This document shows, one piece after another, positions 52,581-64,000 of a stretch of DNA of 64,000 nt. Positions within the stretch are counted from its first letter, which is position 1. Each line of letters starts with the position of its first letter. A program made the position numbers and the translations under genes. Source of the stretch: Symsagittifera roscoffensis (lineage: Eukaryota; Xenacoelomorpha; Acoela; Convolutidae); contig NW_026970698.1 of the NCBI RefSeq assembly GCF_963678635.1, forward strand, positions 1 through 64,000, read 5' to 3'. Below the pieces are notes generated by a model. It worked only from the letters and a program-made list of their open reading frames with translations, did not search any database and was not told where the DNA came from.

Positions 52581-55500
52581 CAAAACTCCATGGTTAGATT
52601 GATTGATTTTTTTCAGCTTGGTCAAATAGGATGTTATCCATCCTGATTTTCTTTCACGTTAAAAACAATTGATTAACAAGTTTGCTGTTTTATTCACATA
52701 TTTCATTTCTTGAGGCTTTTCAACTCCTCCTATTTAACAATTTGGGACATTTTAAATCTCCCATTTATTCTTTCATTACTTTTTCAGATGAGTCACTGAA
52801 TAGAAACGAAAGAGTTGCATATCTTGAATGTGGTATTTATTTTTTCATCCAAAGGCTCTGATTGATGATGACCAACAGTAGAAACTCCCTATGTTGCAAG
52901 CTTGCGGAGACTTTTTTGCAATAAATTTTTAGTAAAAGTGCATAAAATACGCTAATGAGTAGTTAAGTATTTGCTTAAGAAATTTAAAACTTGAATATTT
53001 ATAAAACATCGACTAATTAAAAGTTTTTTTTGAGGTTACTATCTTAAAATTTTCTTGTTTTGTGATTGTAAAAGTGTTCATAGAGCAGAGCGTTTTTAAG
53101 CAGATAATGGCGGTTGGCTCATTAAAAACTATTGTTTTTTAGTACTTTTTTGGTGATTTTGGAAGAGAAATTGATAACTGACCTGGAAAAGATGAAAAAA
53201 ACGTATGTTTTTGCTAAACTTTGAATATTTCAAGATAATGATATATATATAATTCTAGACTAAAAAATTGCTTCAATATAAAAATTTAGATTTGAAACAG
53301 CAATACACAGTTATGAGATTGAGAAAATCATTTAAAGACTTTTTGCAAATGGATTTATGGAAATTACTTTGCTTCGGACTATTAAACGTTTGTTGAAACG
53401 ATACATTTTTCCATCTAAAATTCAGTTTTTAAGATATTAGCTGAAACAGAAACTCAGCAGACACTAAATTGAGATAAAAACTCAATTTAATTCATTAGGA
53501 TTTTTGAGATAATTTTACTAAAGTTTAGCTTAAAAAGTATATCTGGAGAAAAAATCCGACATAAAAATCTCAAAGATTTAAATTATGCGTAAACTCTCAG
53601 AAAATTTTGTTATCATTTGATATATTAGGTAAATTTAAATGAAAAATCAATATTTTTGAGGATATTTTTTGTAAAATAAACCCAATCCAACATCTTTTGA
53701 AAGATGATAAATGAATCATAGTAAAAAATTGCTTTCAATATCTACATTTCACTATTTTGGATGAAAAAGAAGAAAAATTTGATGTGAAAAGATTTTAGGA
53801 GAAAAAAAGGGAATTTTTTGAACATTTCTAAATAAAATAAAACTTTAGCAGAACCAAATATTGATTATTTGACACTTAACATGAAAAGTTTCAATTAGAC
53901 ACACAGTAAAAATTTTGTTCTCGTTAGCTTTTTTTCAATAAGCAAATTAGGTAGAACTATAGAGTTTTTCGCTTAACAAATATCGTAAGACTATACAATT
54001 GTTCCAATTTGCACCTTGATTTTCATTGCCAAATCGATTTTTTTGGGACGCGCTTTTTTTTAGAAGTTTTTAGATGTTAGGGACTAGGTTTTTAGATTAT
54101 AATCAATAGGGCTGCTCTTAATTTGTTCTAAAAGCTCAACGTTCAAATACACCTTTATATTCTCAATTTAACATGTGCTTTTGAAGGCTTTAACTAACCC
54201 CAATTCTTTCTCACTTGAACATTTTTGAAAAAAAACATCCGTCAAAATCAAGAATAAAAAGCAGTTTACTACTTATTTTGCAAGAAAAGCGATAGTTAAT
54301 GATATCAAAAGTTGCGTTTCCCTCAAAAAATACCTAAATATTTTACACCAGCAACTGAACAAGGGAACCTTAAGGAAGACGTTTACAAATCTCATCGTAT
54401 TAATCAGACGGTAAGAGTTCTAATTTCAGCTCTGCCAGCAAATTGTTTGTTCAATTGATACTATTTTTCTCCTAAATTCCCCAGTTCTGACTATTTTTTC
54501 TTGCAAAGTGAGTTCAATCGCGAAAGCAAGTATTAAGTAGAAAACAAGAATAACCTTAAATTTATACAGAAAAAGTATGAAAGTAATGTTTTAAAACCAA
54601 CATAGGTAATCATCAGTTATGAAGAAGATTATGTTGAATTTCATCTAATATGTAATACTTTTTAAGAAAAATTTATATCAATTTTGGTCAGTTTTAGCAA
54701 TCAACTGTTCATTTTTCATCATTGATCTGATATTTTCAATTATTATTGAGAAAATTTTCTCGCAAGTTGTAATTTGGTACAAATTTGTGTAAATCCTTGA
54801 GAAAAAATGAGGAGGAGCTGAATCATGGAGTTTGATCTAAATTTGTTATGGAACATTGCTCTTAATGATCATTTGAATTGAGATTCTTATTCAAATTCTC
54901 CCTAAACTGTACAAAAAAAACCAGTTAATTGCACAAATAAAAGGTTGAAAAAGGAAAATTTTGAGCAAATTTGATTAATTTTTACTTTATTTTCTCAAAA
55001 ATTACGATTAATTTAACTATTTTCCGGAAGTTTCAATATCGATTCAGCTTTAATGAGCTTTCTTTTTAGTAGCGAGAGCATTATATAACCCATTTTTTTC
55101 AGCTCAAATTATGGTAAACTTTATCGTATTTCAGTATTTTGAGAAAAAAATGGAAAAATTCAATTTTTATTCAAAAATTTGTATCATTGTCTCAATATGA
55201 TGCCAATTAAAATACATTTTGAGCTCAATTTTAAACTCTGAACCTAAAATCATTTTTCTCAATTAGATCAGAAGCAACAATACATTGGCCAAATTTATGA
55301 GTTTTTGCTATTCTTTTCAAAATATGGAAGTTTTTGCAATTTTTTCCAAATACTCAAATTTTTTGCACTTTTTTCGTTTTGCATTTGTTTTGAAGTTTTT
55401 TTGAAACAAATTAGATGAAAAAAATCTCAATTTTTTGCCTAGAAGCTCTTACCATTGACTTACTATGTAATTACATAACCTTCATTACACAACATAAACT

Positions 55501-55750
55501 TAATTAACCTTTGATATTTAACAGTTAAATAACGGGCGCCGAAATGTTTGCGAAAAAACTAGATAGAAATTTCCACTCAAAACCCAAAAAAGTACCAATT
55601 TTCTATATCCTACCATCATACTGAAACCATAGCATTGATCTTCCCTTTCCTAATACATTGTAGACTCTATTCCCTATCTTAATACATAGCATGGCGGACC
55701 GAAATCTATAACGTATCCTAATATATGAGGTCTGCCATGCTCCCCCCTGA
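52581..55750. other. Long non-coding spacer, unit 2
   Basis: Counterpart of 36930-40189. No gene supported. Confidence 0.6.
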
Positions 55751-56017
55751 TCACCTCCAACATCTACTACTCACATGCTCAGCCGCTTCCTCCATCATTT
55801 GCATTTCTCCAAGTTTGTTCTCTGTCAAAGGTACTTGCGTCATATGGTTTTCGTTGAAATCTCTTCTCATCACCTCCACCATGTACCAGACTTGGATTGG
55901 GATGTCCATTTGAGCCAAAAACCTTCCAGAGACTGTTTCTCGTACTTGAATTTGTACCAGATCAGGCGAGAATTCTACATGGTACATAAGGTTGCTGTTT
56001 TGCACTGAGAAGATCAT
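55751..56017 (-). pseudogene. Gene A homologue, N-terminal part, unit 2 (open)
   Basis: Longest uninterrupted A reading: MIFSVQNSNLMYHVEFSPDL, VQIQVRETVSGRFLAQMDIP, IQVWYMVEVMRRDFNENHMT, QVPLTENKLGEMQMMEEAAE, then a short unrelated tail (HVSSRCWR) where the dispersed repeat begins. Shows that the A protein had no stop in this half originally. The C-terminal half is missing. Confidence 0.55.
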
Positions 56018-56311
56018 GCTGAGCAATAAGTTGAGGAAAAAACAAAGAGTTTAAGCAAGATTTTCAGTTGACGGAAGTTAAGTTGAAATGAAAGTATTTA
56101 GAGCTGAGAGAGGAGGTAGTTGACCGTAGTTAAATTGAAATTAAAATGATTTTTAGTTAGGAGTGTGGGTTTAACCAATCAAAATTAGTTTTCCTTATTT
56201 GAATTCTAGTCGAGACCAAACAGATTTTAGCTTCCTTTTATGGAATTCTTATACAAAAGTCGCATCTAATCGGAAACAAAGTTCCATTTTTGATACTTTT
56301 TACACATTGTC

Positions 56312-57140
56312 GTTTCCGACAAATTAGAAAAATTTTCATTTTTGTTCTTGTTTTGAATCGAATCAGAAGATCCTTTTCACGACTTAGATCTTCCAAATGA
56401 GTAAAAATAAACACAAAAGCAATTGCAAAAATAAATAACCAAAAGTTGTTTCTGTAAAAAAAAAAGAAATATTGCCGCTAAAAAAAAATTTTTTTTAACA
56501 AGTAGTATCTCTACAAATTTTCTCATCAAGTCTATTGAATTTTTGTATGTAATCAATGAGAAGTTGCTTAGATTGAAAATTTTTTGAGTAGATGGTCAAG
56601 TTCTTTAGTTTTGATGTAATTTTGAGAAGATATCTCGAACTGATGAATTTTTGAAAGCAAGTCTCTGGAAATCTGATTCCAAACCTTATCATGCAGGATT
56701 TTAAATTTTGAATATCTTTAAAGAAAAGAAAAATGAAGAGTTTTGGTGGGGAATTGTTTACAAATTGCGGTATCGGTTAAGGAATGAAAAGAGTTTTGAA
56801 ATATTCTCATACGATTTTTTGATGAATTTCAAATTTTGTAGAAAAAAAATTTCTTTCCCTTGTCAGGTGTAATTCAGCCGTAAGTTTAAAGCTTTGATAC
56901 TCAATACTCGATTCAAAATTAATTTCTTTGATTGAATAAAACTCTCTAAATTTACCTTTACCTACTCGGAGATTTCGAAAATTGTGAAAAAAGTAAAAAT
57001 CTACGTCTATTTCATCAATAAGGAAATCACAAGGAATATAAATTTTTTTCTTTTATAGTAACTCTAGGAAATTCAGGTGTTTTTTAATTGAAATTTTCAA
57101 AAAATGATTATTTCTGATCCAAAATTCTGTCTAGAATTCT
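56312..57140. other. ~827-bp segment present in unit 2 but not unit 1
   Basis: Lies between 'tacacattgtc' and 'gattttttaaaatggaaaatt'. Unit 1 has 14 bp ('tgataacactgatt') instead. AT-rich. Contains an unrecognised minus frame (56692-56495). The unit 1 state looks like a deletion between short 'ctgatt' words. Confidence 0.8.
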
Positions 57141-57244
57141 GATTGGTTGATTTTTTAAAATGGAAAATTCTAGAATTTTCTCCACACTTGGAAAATTACA
57201 TGGGGCAATGTCGTTATTATCATGAAAAAAAATTACGTTGGTGG

Positions 57245-57430
57245 TGACGTCAAGTCTATTTAAAGAATGACGTCATTACCATAAAAGGCAAATTGCGTGG
57301 GTGGGGCGGAACTTCTATTAAAGAATGATGTCATTATCATAAAAGAAAATTAGCGTGGGCGATGAAGTCACGTCTTTTGATAGAATGACGTCATGACTAT
57401 AAAAAGAGATTTGCGTAGGCGATGAAGTCA
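57245..57430 (+). promoter_or_regulatory. Tandem CRE-type sites and TATA box upstream of PolB, unit 2
   Basis: Same repeats as 40833-41018. First site followed by 'agtc' rather than 'cgtc'. TATAAAAA at 57398-57405. Confidence 0.55.
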
Positions 57431-57686
57431 TTGTAAGTATGAATACGTTTATTTTTGGGGTTAAGTCATTAATTTTGTTTGCCAATCAGAAACAGTTTAC
57501 TTCAATTTTAACAATTCGTTATTTCGCGAAAAGAAAATAGTAAGTATTTTCATTTGATTGGTACATTAAATTTTTAGTTTTGGAACCTTTCTAAAGCCCC
57601 ATTTTTTTAGATAATTCCTGCCCTTAACCTAAAGGAGAAAGTGAAAACTGGAGATTGTGGAATTAGGTACAATCGCCACAACACAG

Positions 57687-60600
57687 CTCGACATCAAAAA
57701 AGATAAAGATGTGCTAGAGGAGTTATTTCTTGTTCTGATTGTAAGTATTTCACTTACAACCTACAAGAAACGAACTATCATATGGTCATGAAGCATGCTG
57801 AACCAATTTCTAGGCAATCGATGGTTTGTCCTTCTGGTGAACAAGAGTTCCCAAGTTTCTATTCTTCCAACAACATCGGAGAAAGAAACATGGAGCAAAA
57901 CAACGAAAACCCAGTGATACTGTAGCGGACTTGAACAAGATGTTGAAGAAAAAAGGAGAAGATGGTGAAAAACCGAAGGAGGTATTCAACTTTCAAATGT
58001 CCAAGTTAGATTCTATAATAATCAACGAGAACCTTGAGAAGTCTTTAACAAGCTCGATTCTGCCGCTAAAATCAACCTGGCTTCGAAATATTGAGACTGG
58101 TGAATATCGATATTTATACGCCCATGAAAACAACACTTTGTTCGAAAGATCCCACTTACTGTGTACGAAAGCGGATTTGATAAAAATCTAAGGAAAAGTA
58201 GAAAGTTTTGATACCGTTGAACAATGTACACAAGAACGCCAGAAGACAAAATGGAGACTCAAGTTGGTTACTTGCGTCACAATTTTTGCTGCTATGCTGA
58301 ACAACACCCCAATGGGATGCACGGACTATGTCTTACCCGAACTTTTACCGAAAAACGTTTCTGTTAACTGTCTTATATCTAACAAAGACAATGAACCATA
58401 CAAAGATAATTTGTGTCTTTTCCGCGCATTGTTAATGTACATGAATGGACACAATGATCTCGACTCTCAGACCTCCAATTTCTTTACAGAATTTATATCA
58501 AAATCTGGTTATGGTCCTAAAAATTTTCGTGGAGTTTCTGTAGAAGACACAACTGTTGTCGAGAATTTTCTGCAAGGAAATATCTTTACATACAATTTTG
58601 ACATTCAAGATTTATTAAAAATTCTGAAAAACAATCAAATTACTGAGGTTTAACAATCATATCATTCATACAAATGATTTTGATTCTTTCTTCAAGTGCT
58701 TTCGATGTTCCAGCTGTGACTGTTTCTTCAACAGATCAAACCACTTCAAGAGACATCGAGTGCAACACAATTATCCAAAGAATGAACATACATTTCGAGA
58801 AACGCTATTTGAAAAGCTGGAAGGATTCAATCATCCAGTTTCTGAAGAAAACAAACTTTTTAATGATCTAGCATTTTTCGATTTTGATTCGATTTGTTTT
58901 CCTACAGAAGAACTAAAAAAGACGCAAACTACTACCTGGATTGGAAAACATGTACCAATTTTAGTCTCTATATCATCGAATCTGATTGATGAACCCATCT
59001 TTTTGAACTACAAGGATCCACAGAACTTGATAATCGAGTTTGTAAGCAAACTCGAGCTGTCGGCCGAAAAAAGTAAGCTGGAGATGAGAACGAAACTTCA
59101 AGATATTGAAATAGCTGTCAAGGAAAGAATGAAAAAGATTTTTGATCAGCTAAACGAGCGAAGTAGAAAAATATATTCAAGCAACAAAATTGGGTACGAA
59201 TCTGAATCCAATGAATATGAATCCAATGAGAAAGTCATCATATTTCTCACATTTCTTGCAAATTCAGAAAAATCAACTCATTGATTTGAAACAACATCTG
59301 GAGAGATATGTAAATACTTTGCCTGCTTTTGGATTTAACAGTGATAGATATGATTTGGTTTTGATCAAGTCTTACTGAATCCCCTATTTGATTCGCGATA
59401 AAGAACAAGATACATCACTCATCAAAAAAGCAAAGGACTTTATATATTTTAAGCTTGGAGAGGTACAGTTTCTAGAAACAATGAAATTTCTGGGTGGAGC
59501 AACAATCGGGACTCTTTTCTCAAAGCCTATGAAGCTAGTTTTCCCTATGAGTGGTTTGATAACCCAGACAAACTTGATTTTCCCAAAATGCCACCGTATG
59601 AAGCCTTTTTCAGTAAGCTTAGAAACAACAATCCTCTAGACAAAGACTAGATTATGAGAAAGTGAGAAAAAAAGGGCTTGACGAACAACAAGTACTGAAA
59701 AAGCCTCAAATCAAGACTATACCTCCATCTGGCTTAGATAATTACAATCACTTGCAAAAGACTCGGCAGAAAAATTGAATGACGGTGTTCAAAGACTTTT
59801 TGCACTGGTACAGTAGCAAGGATGTAATTCCAACCCTGGAGGCAATGCAAACAAAAAAACGGTTTAATCATAACAAGGGAATTGATATGTTGAACCTTGG
59901 ATGCACACTTCCAAATCTAGCAAACGTATGTCTGCACAAATCTACAAATTACAAGTTATATCCCTTTTGCGAAAGTCATAAAGACTTGTGTAAAAATACG
60001 AGAAGACATGACTGGTGGACCTTCCACTGTTTTCACTCGAAAAGCTGTAGTTGATGAAACAATTATCATAAATTCGTCAAATAATTGTAAATCAATAGTT
60101 GGAATTGATGCAAGCCAGCTTTACCCTTTCTCAATGTGTCAAGATATGCCAACAGGACTGTACACGAGATGGGAGTTTGTCGCTGATATGCAGAACTTCG
60201 AGGCTAGACATAAACGAACTTTGAGAATATGGTCATGTCTATATACCAGGAAACAAGAACGGAATGTAAAATTGAGAGCTTTTTTACATCTGGAAAACAA
60301 AAAAAAATCGACTGTTTTAATGTGGACAGTTATTGTGATCACTGTAAGACAGTATTCGAAGCAATGGTTGTTACTACCACTTCTGTTCTGGTCAAAAAGC
60401 TCGTTCCTGCATAACAGATCAGGATATTGACTTCTGTTCTTGTCAGGAATTGTAGCAGGAGTTGTAGCAGAAACTGTGAAACTTTTAGGCCTTTCCTCCT
60501 ATGGATATCAGATCTTGGATAGATCCTGGCTTACGATTATGAACTATTTGAACGATGAAAAAACTCATAAAGCGATGAATGCGCCATTTTTCAAAAGATT

Positions 60601-61250
60601 GAATACAGTTGAAAAAGACTTGTATGAGGTGGAGTTGCTGAAATCAACCATTGAAAACCAGAAAATCCATCATCGTTGGATTTTTTATACTGCAGTATGC
60701 AAAACTGAGAACTTTGGAACTCTACTATAACTTCTTTGTCAAGTTCTGTGATCTAAATAAATTTGAAGAGCTGGGAATGGATACAGACTCACTTTTTTTC
60801 TCAAATTCTGAAGACTACTTGTTTTACTGTATCTAAACAGATAAGAAAAAATGCTTCAAGGCGGATGCAAAATATAATTTTTTCCCTCGAAGGTTTTGCA
60901 GTACTCATAAAAAGCATGATAAACGGTAGCCGGGACTTTTCAAAGAGGAATTTAGATGTACAGAAATGCTCTGTTTGTGTAGCGAGACATAATGCTGCTA
61001 TGACAGCAAGTCAGACAAGTTCAAATTTAGCAGCAAAAGATTATACAAACGGGTACTAGATCCTGGAGACTGTCTCTTGACAAATTACAGGAGAGTACTC
61101 GATGAAGCAATTACATCTTTTAACAGAGGATTCAGAAATGTAAATCATATGGTGGCCACATATGAGCAAACAAAGAAAGGACTGAGTTATTTAAATCCAA
61201 AAAGAAAAGTTTAAGATGATGGAATTCACACAAAACCATTGACTTTATAA
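57687..61250 (+). pseudogene. Protein-primed type B DNA polymerase, unit 2
   Basis: Same motif order and most of the same frame breaks as 41275-44869. Own changes: Exo I reads FFDFDSIC (58880-58888, Glu to Asp), a 31-bp deletion near 58610 shortens the GENVEELARR segment, and motif C context is GMDTDSLFF (~60779-60795). Motif B again KLLGLSSYGY. The C-terminus (YEQTKKGLSYLNPKRKV, then a shift) ends at TAA 61248-61250. Confidence 0.92.
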
Positions 61251-61339
61251 GAACTGTTCTGATATTGTAAGTTTAATTATGATGTCGTTTTGCATTAAAT
61301 TTGGTTTTTGCATATGTTTTGTAAGAAATCATGAAAACA

Positions 61340-62110
61340 TCAAGCAAAATTTTTCCTCGAAAAATTTAGCATAGTTGATTAAAAAAATCATTACAGTTTT
61401 TGCATCTTGTATTAAAAGTAAACTTATTCGTTGAAAAGCATTTAAGATGAAATATAATTATCTTTGACAAACTTTTAAAGAAGAAATTTTGAAAAAATTA
61501 TCAGAACAATTGACACGCTCTTTTTTTACAGAAACATAACCGTCAAAAAAACAATCAACTATTTTGAACAAATCCGATTCAAATTTTGAGTTTTGAACTA
61601 TTTGAAATCTTTTTAAAAAAGCTGAGCCCAGAGTTTGCGTAGATGCAATTTTTTGATTAGACGTTAGAAAATGTTTTTTTGAACTTTTTCCGAACGAGTC
61701 GTTTCCTTGATACGCTTTTAAATTTTTTTAGCCTTTTTCCATCGTAAATTATGCTGAACACCGCAAATAAGCTGATTGAACATTTCCCCACTTAAAGTGA
61801 CAATACTTGATTAGAATCTGTGTTTGTACAAAAAGTAAAGACAATCAATTTCTTGATATATGTATTGATCTTTGTCTAGTCTCTGAAGAACCTGGCTATG
61901 AGATGTTCCTATTAAAATTAAACGAAACTTGCAACTTTCAAACGAACAGAAAAAATTGTGAGTAGACACGCAATAATCTTGAGTTAAAATGTATTTCTCG
62001 TATATTTCGTTGAAAACAGAAATTAATGATTTATTATTATAATCTGCAAAAAAGCTGGGAAGACCTTGACACACAGCAGCTGCAGTTGGGAAGAATAATT
62101 TATAGGGCAA
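61340..62110 (-). pseudogene. Gene C pseudogene, post-polymerase copy of unit 2
   Basis: First frame 62110-61811 with FPTAAAVCQGLPSF and CSFESCKF (Leu to Phe). Rest broken as elsewhere. Confidence 0.55.
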
Positions 62111-62284
62111 CTGGTGGATTTATGCAGTAGTAGTAACGCCTACGCAATTTCAATTGTAGGAAACATCATACAAAACCTTCCATAATTAGTACTACTTCCA
62201 TATGACTCATACAACTTACTTCCATTTTCTTACAATCTCAAAATCATTTCTCTCATTTCTCCTCATCTGATCAGTTTGCTCTCC

Positions 62285-62850
62285 AAAAGGTACTCAAGAA
62301 AATTTAATAGTCCCAATTATAAAGAATTTTGAAAAAATTAAAAAAAAAATTGGGAGATTTGTTTGGTTCCAAAGATTCTACAAGCGGAAAAAATACTTCG
62401 AACCGTGCTTTCAACTACTAAAAATAAATGATTTGGGACAGTTTGAAAAAACTCAACAAGTCTATCTAAGTGAAAAAGAAGGAGAAGCAATATCGGCAAT
62501 TCGGATTACTGTTAATCACAATACTGAAACTCTTAGACTCGTATGAAGCTAAATCTGGTAAAGAATCACCTATGGATCAGGAGCTCGACATCTGTAATAG
62601 AGTATATGAAATAGCAACGTACAACATGAGGAGGGTTTGCGTCACATTCAAGAAGTACAATGTGAACAAGCCGCCCATTCAGATTCGAACAAGCATGCAC
62701 AACAATGTGAACAAGCATTCAGATTCGACTCACTGCAAAGAAAAATGAAGACTTGAAGCAAGTTGCATAGGTCAACTATACTTTGAATGAATTCAATGAA
62801 CTATCCCAAATTTTGGGAGACTTTATGTTTGTTGATACTTTTAAGCCTCA
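62285..62850 (+). pseudogene. Gene D (PC4-like) pseudogene, post-polymerase copy of unit 2
   Basis: Same lesions. Open piece 62470-62748. Confidence 0.6.
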
Positions 62851-63144
62851 GTAATGCTTTGTATTGTTTTGTAGGTATCGTAATTGACATATTTTTCGTT
62901 CGAAACTATTTTTTCTCACTGAAGTGTTTATTTAGAGCTATGATATCCGAGGAAAAATCTGACAAAACATACAATTCAATTCAAATTAATATAAAACTTT
63001 AACAAATTATCACCTAATTTTTCAGTTATTGCTCAAAAAATTACAGAAAACCTATTTAATTACTGTTTTGTCTAAATTTAAGCAATTTTTGTCTTATTTG
63101 AACAAAAAAAAACAAGAATGTAGTTGAAAACTTTATCAGTATTA

Positions 63145-64000
63145 TCAGAGAAATGAGAGAATTGATTTTGAGATTAAAAGAAAATGGAAGTAAGCAGTAT
63201 GAGTCATCGCGACTTCTATGTATGGAAGTAGTGTCAATTATGGAAGGTTTTGTAAGATGTTTCAGAATATAATATAAATCTTTATTTTCTGTTTTCAACG
63301 AATTTTACAAAAAATACATAGAAACCCAAAATTATTGCGTGTCTACTCACTATTTTTTTTGTTCCTTGCAAAATTGCAAGTTTACTTTAGTTTCATCTTA
63401 AATGCATTTCAACGAATGAATTTATGTTACTTCTTTCGAGAAAAAAATTTGCATAATGCAAATGTTTTCATGAATTCTCACAAAACGTATGCGAAAACCA
63501 AATTTATTTCTTCTTATGCAAATACAAAAAACGCAAAATTTTACTCTAAAAAAATCAATAATTGCCAAAAGATTTCAACTTTTTTAATTTCGAGAGCTAT
63601 TCCCTATCTTAAAACATTTTTTTTCTGATACTTTGATCATCATACATGCAAAAAACAGATTTCTTTTTGATCAAAAAGAACACAAAGAAATTCAGTTACT
63701 TTGATTATTAACAGTGCAAGAAAAATTTGTGTAATATGATTTTTAAAAAGCAAAAACATTTCATGAAAATTTATCTAATCTGCTAATTTTTTTTTTTGAT
63801 TTTTTTAACAAGTATGCAAAAATTGTGATGTTTTTTATGAAGTCTAAAAAAACTGATCTGAAAATTTTTGGAAGTTTTTTTTTTACCATTTTGCCAAATA
63901 TTTGTGCTTTGCAAAGTGCAAACTTGAAAAGATTAGTGCAAAACTGTGTATTACTAATTTTTCTATAGCCTCATACCTTATCTCTTTGTTCCTATCTCTT
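63145..64000. mobile_element. Start of a further tandem unit, cut by window end
   Basis: Begins at the common junction, follows the left arm, but has lost ~465 bp of gene C' at ~63391 (from 'tttactttag' straight to 'tttcatcttaaatgc'). The octamer palindrome is present at 63447-63463. Shows that the array continues to the right. Confidence 0.85.

Larger units (their letters stand above)
61294..63140 (+). repeat. 1.85-kb direct repeat (genes C and D) after PolB, unit 2
   Basis: Counterpart of 44913-46760. Confidence 0.85.
46767..63144. mobile_element. Long tandem unit 2 (16.4 kb)
   Basis: Same order as unit 1 at offsets of 15.59-16.41 kb, ~98-99% alike by eye. Main differences: 194-bp deletion in the left arm at ~47340, single instead of double 71-bp segment, an extra ~827 bp at ~56312-57140, and a 31-bp deletion in the polymerase at ~58610. 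These differences make a simple assembly duplication unlikely. Confidence 0.85.

Noticed and set aside
25385-64000. Free-living or organellar linear plasmid contamination
   Set aside because: PolB and long inverted ends also fit linear plasmids, but the packaging ATPase, the CRE/TATA-like promoter and links through shared repeats to the 11-25 kb region next to host exons favour integrated Polinton-like DNA.

Overview
The window reads as nuclear DNA of an invertebrate animal (eukaryote). It holds an intron-containing host gene with GT/AG splice sites, a long (TG)n microsatellite, LTR and non-LTR retrotransposons, and a large block of AT-rich Polinton/Maverick-like DNA. The species cannot be named from the sequence. 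No prokaryotic signals, CRISPR arrays, rRNA or tRNA genes were seen.

Left part (1-11 kb, moderate GC). Positions ~170-3690 (minus) are a decayed Ty3/Gypsy-type LTR retrotransposon: gag remnants, the end of the protease, integrase and a Pol tail, with no recognisable reverse transcriptase and no visible LTRs. Five minus-strand exons of an anoctamin (TMEM16) ion channel/lipid scramblase gene follow at 11019-10851, 6113-5940, 5598-5450, 4873-4715 and 4291-4149. Their splice phases match throughout. A CA-repeat begins about 10 nt inside the intron after the last of these exons. An apparently intact CR1/Jockey-group LINE (ORF1 6523-7398, ORF2 7417-10311, plus strand) sits antisense in the 4.7-kb anoctamin intron. 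Its two ORFs share one reading frame and are separated by a single TGA in a UGA-CUAG context.

Middle (11-25 kb, very AT-rich). No host exon was found. There are two blocks of a diverged ~61-bp tandem repeat, a ~0.75-kb direct repeat pair, and an old Polinton-like element read on the minus strand (18.8-22.1 kb). That element has a pX-like small protein, an A32/FtsK-type packaging ATPase with a damaged Walker A motif, a possible exonuclease-like protein and two PC4-like ssDNA-binding candidates. One PC4-like frame (21482-22063) is still open.

Right part (25.4-64 kb). This is a tandem array of ~15.8-16.4 kb units (30924-46766, 46767-63144, then a third start), preceded by a 5.0-kb short unit (25935-30923). 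Each unit contains a ~4-5-kb palindrome made of two long inverted arms with a terminal-motif centre. It also has three mobile-element genes in the arms (here called A, C and D), an extra small ORF (E) and, in the long units, a protein-primed type B DNA polymerase pseudogene preceded by a tandem CRE/TATA promoter-like repeat. The two polymerase copies share most of their frame breaks, so the element was already dead when the unit was amplified. The short unit can be explained by recombination between 1.85-kb direct repeats inside the long unit.

How it fits together: the host gene is an anoctamin whose next upstream exon is not seen in the 53 kb beyond 11019. If the assembly is right, the Polinton array may lie inside, or just upstream of, this gene. 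The most unusual items are the palindromic polymerase-bearing tandem array, the orphan A and C proteins, and the LINE stop-codon readthrough layout.
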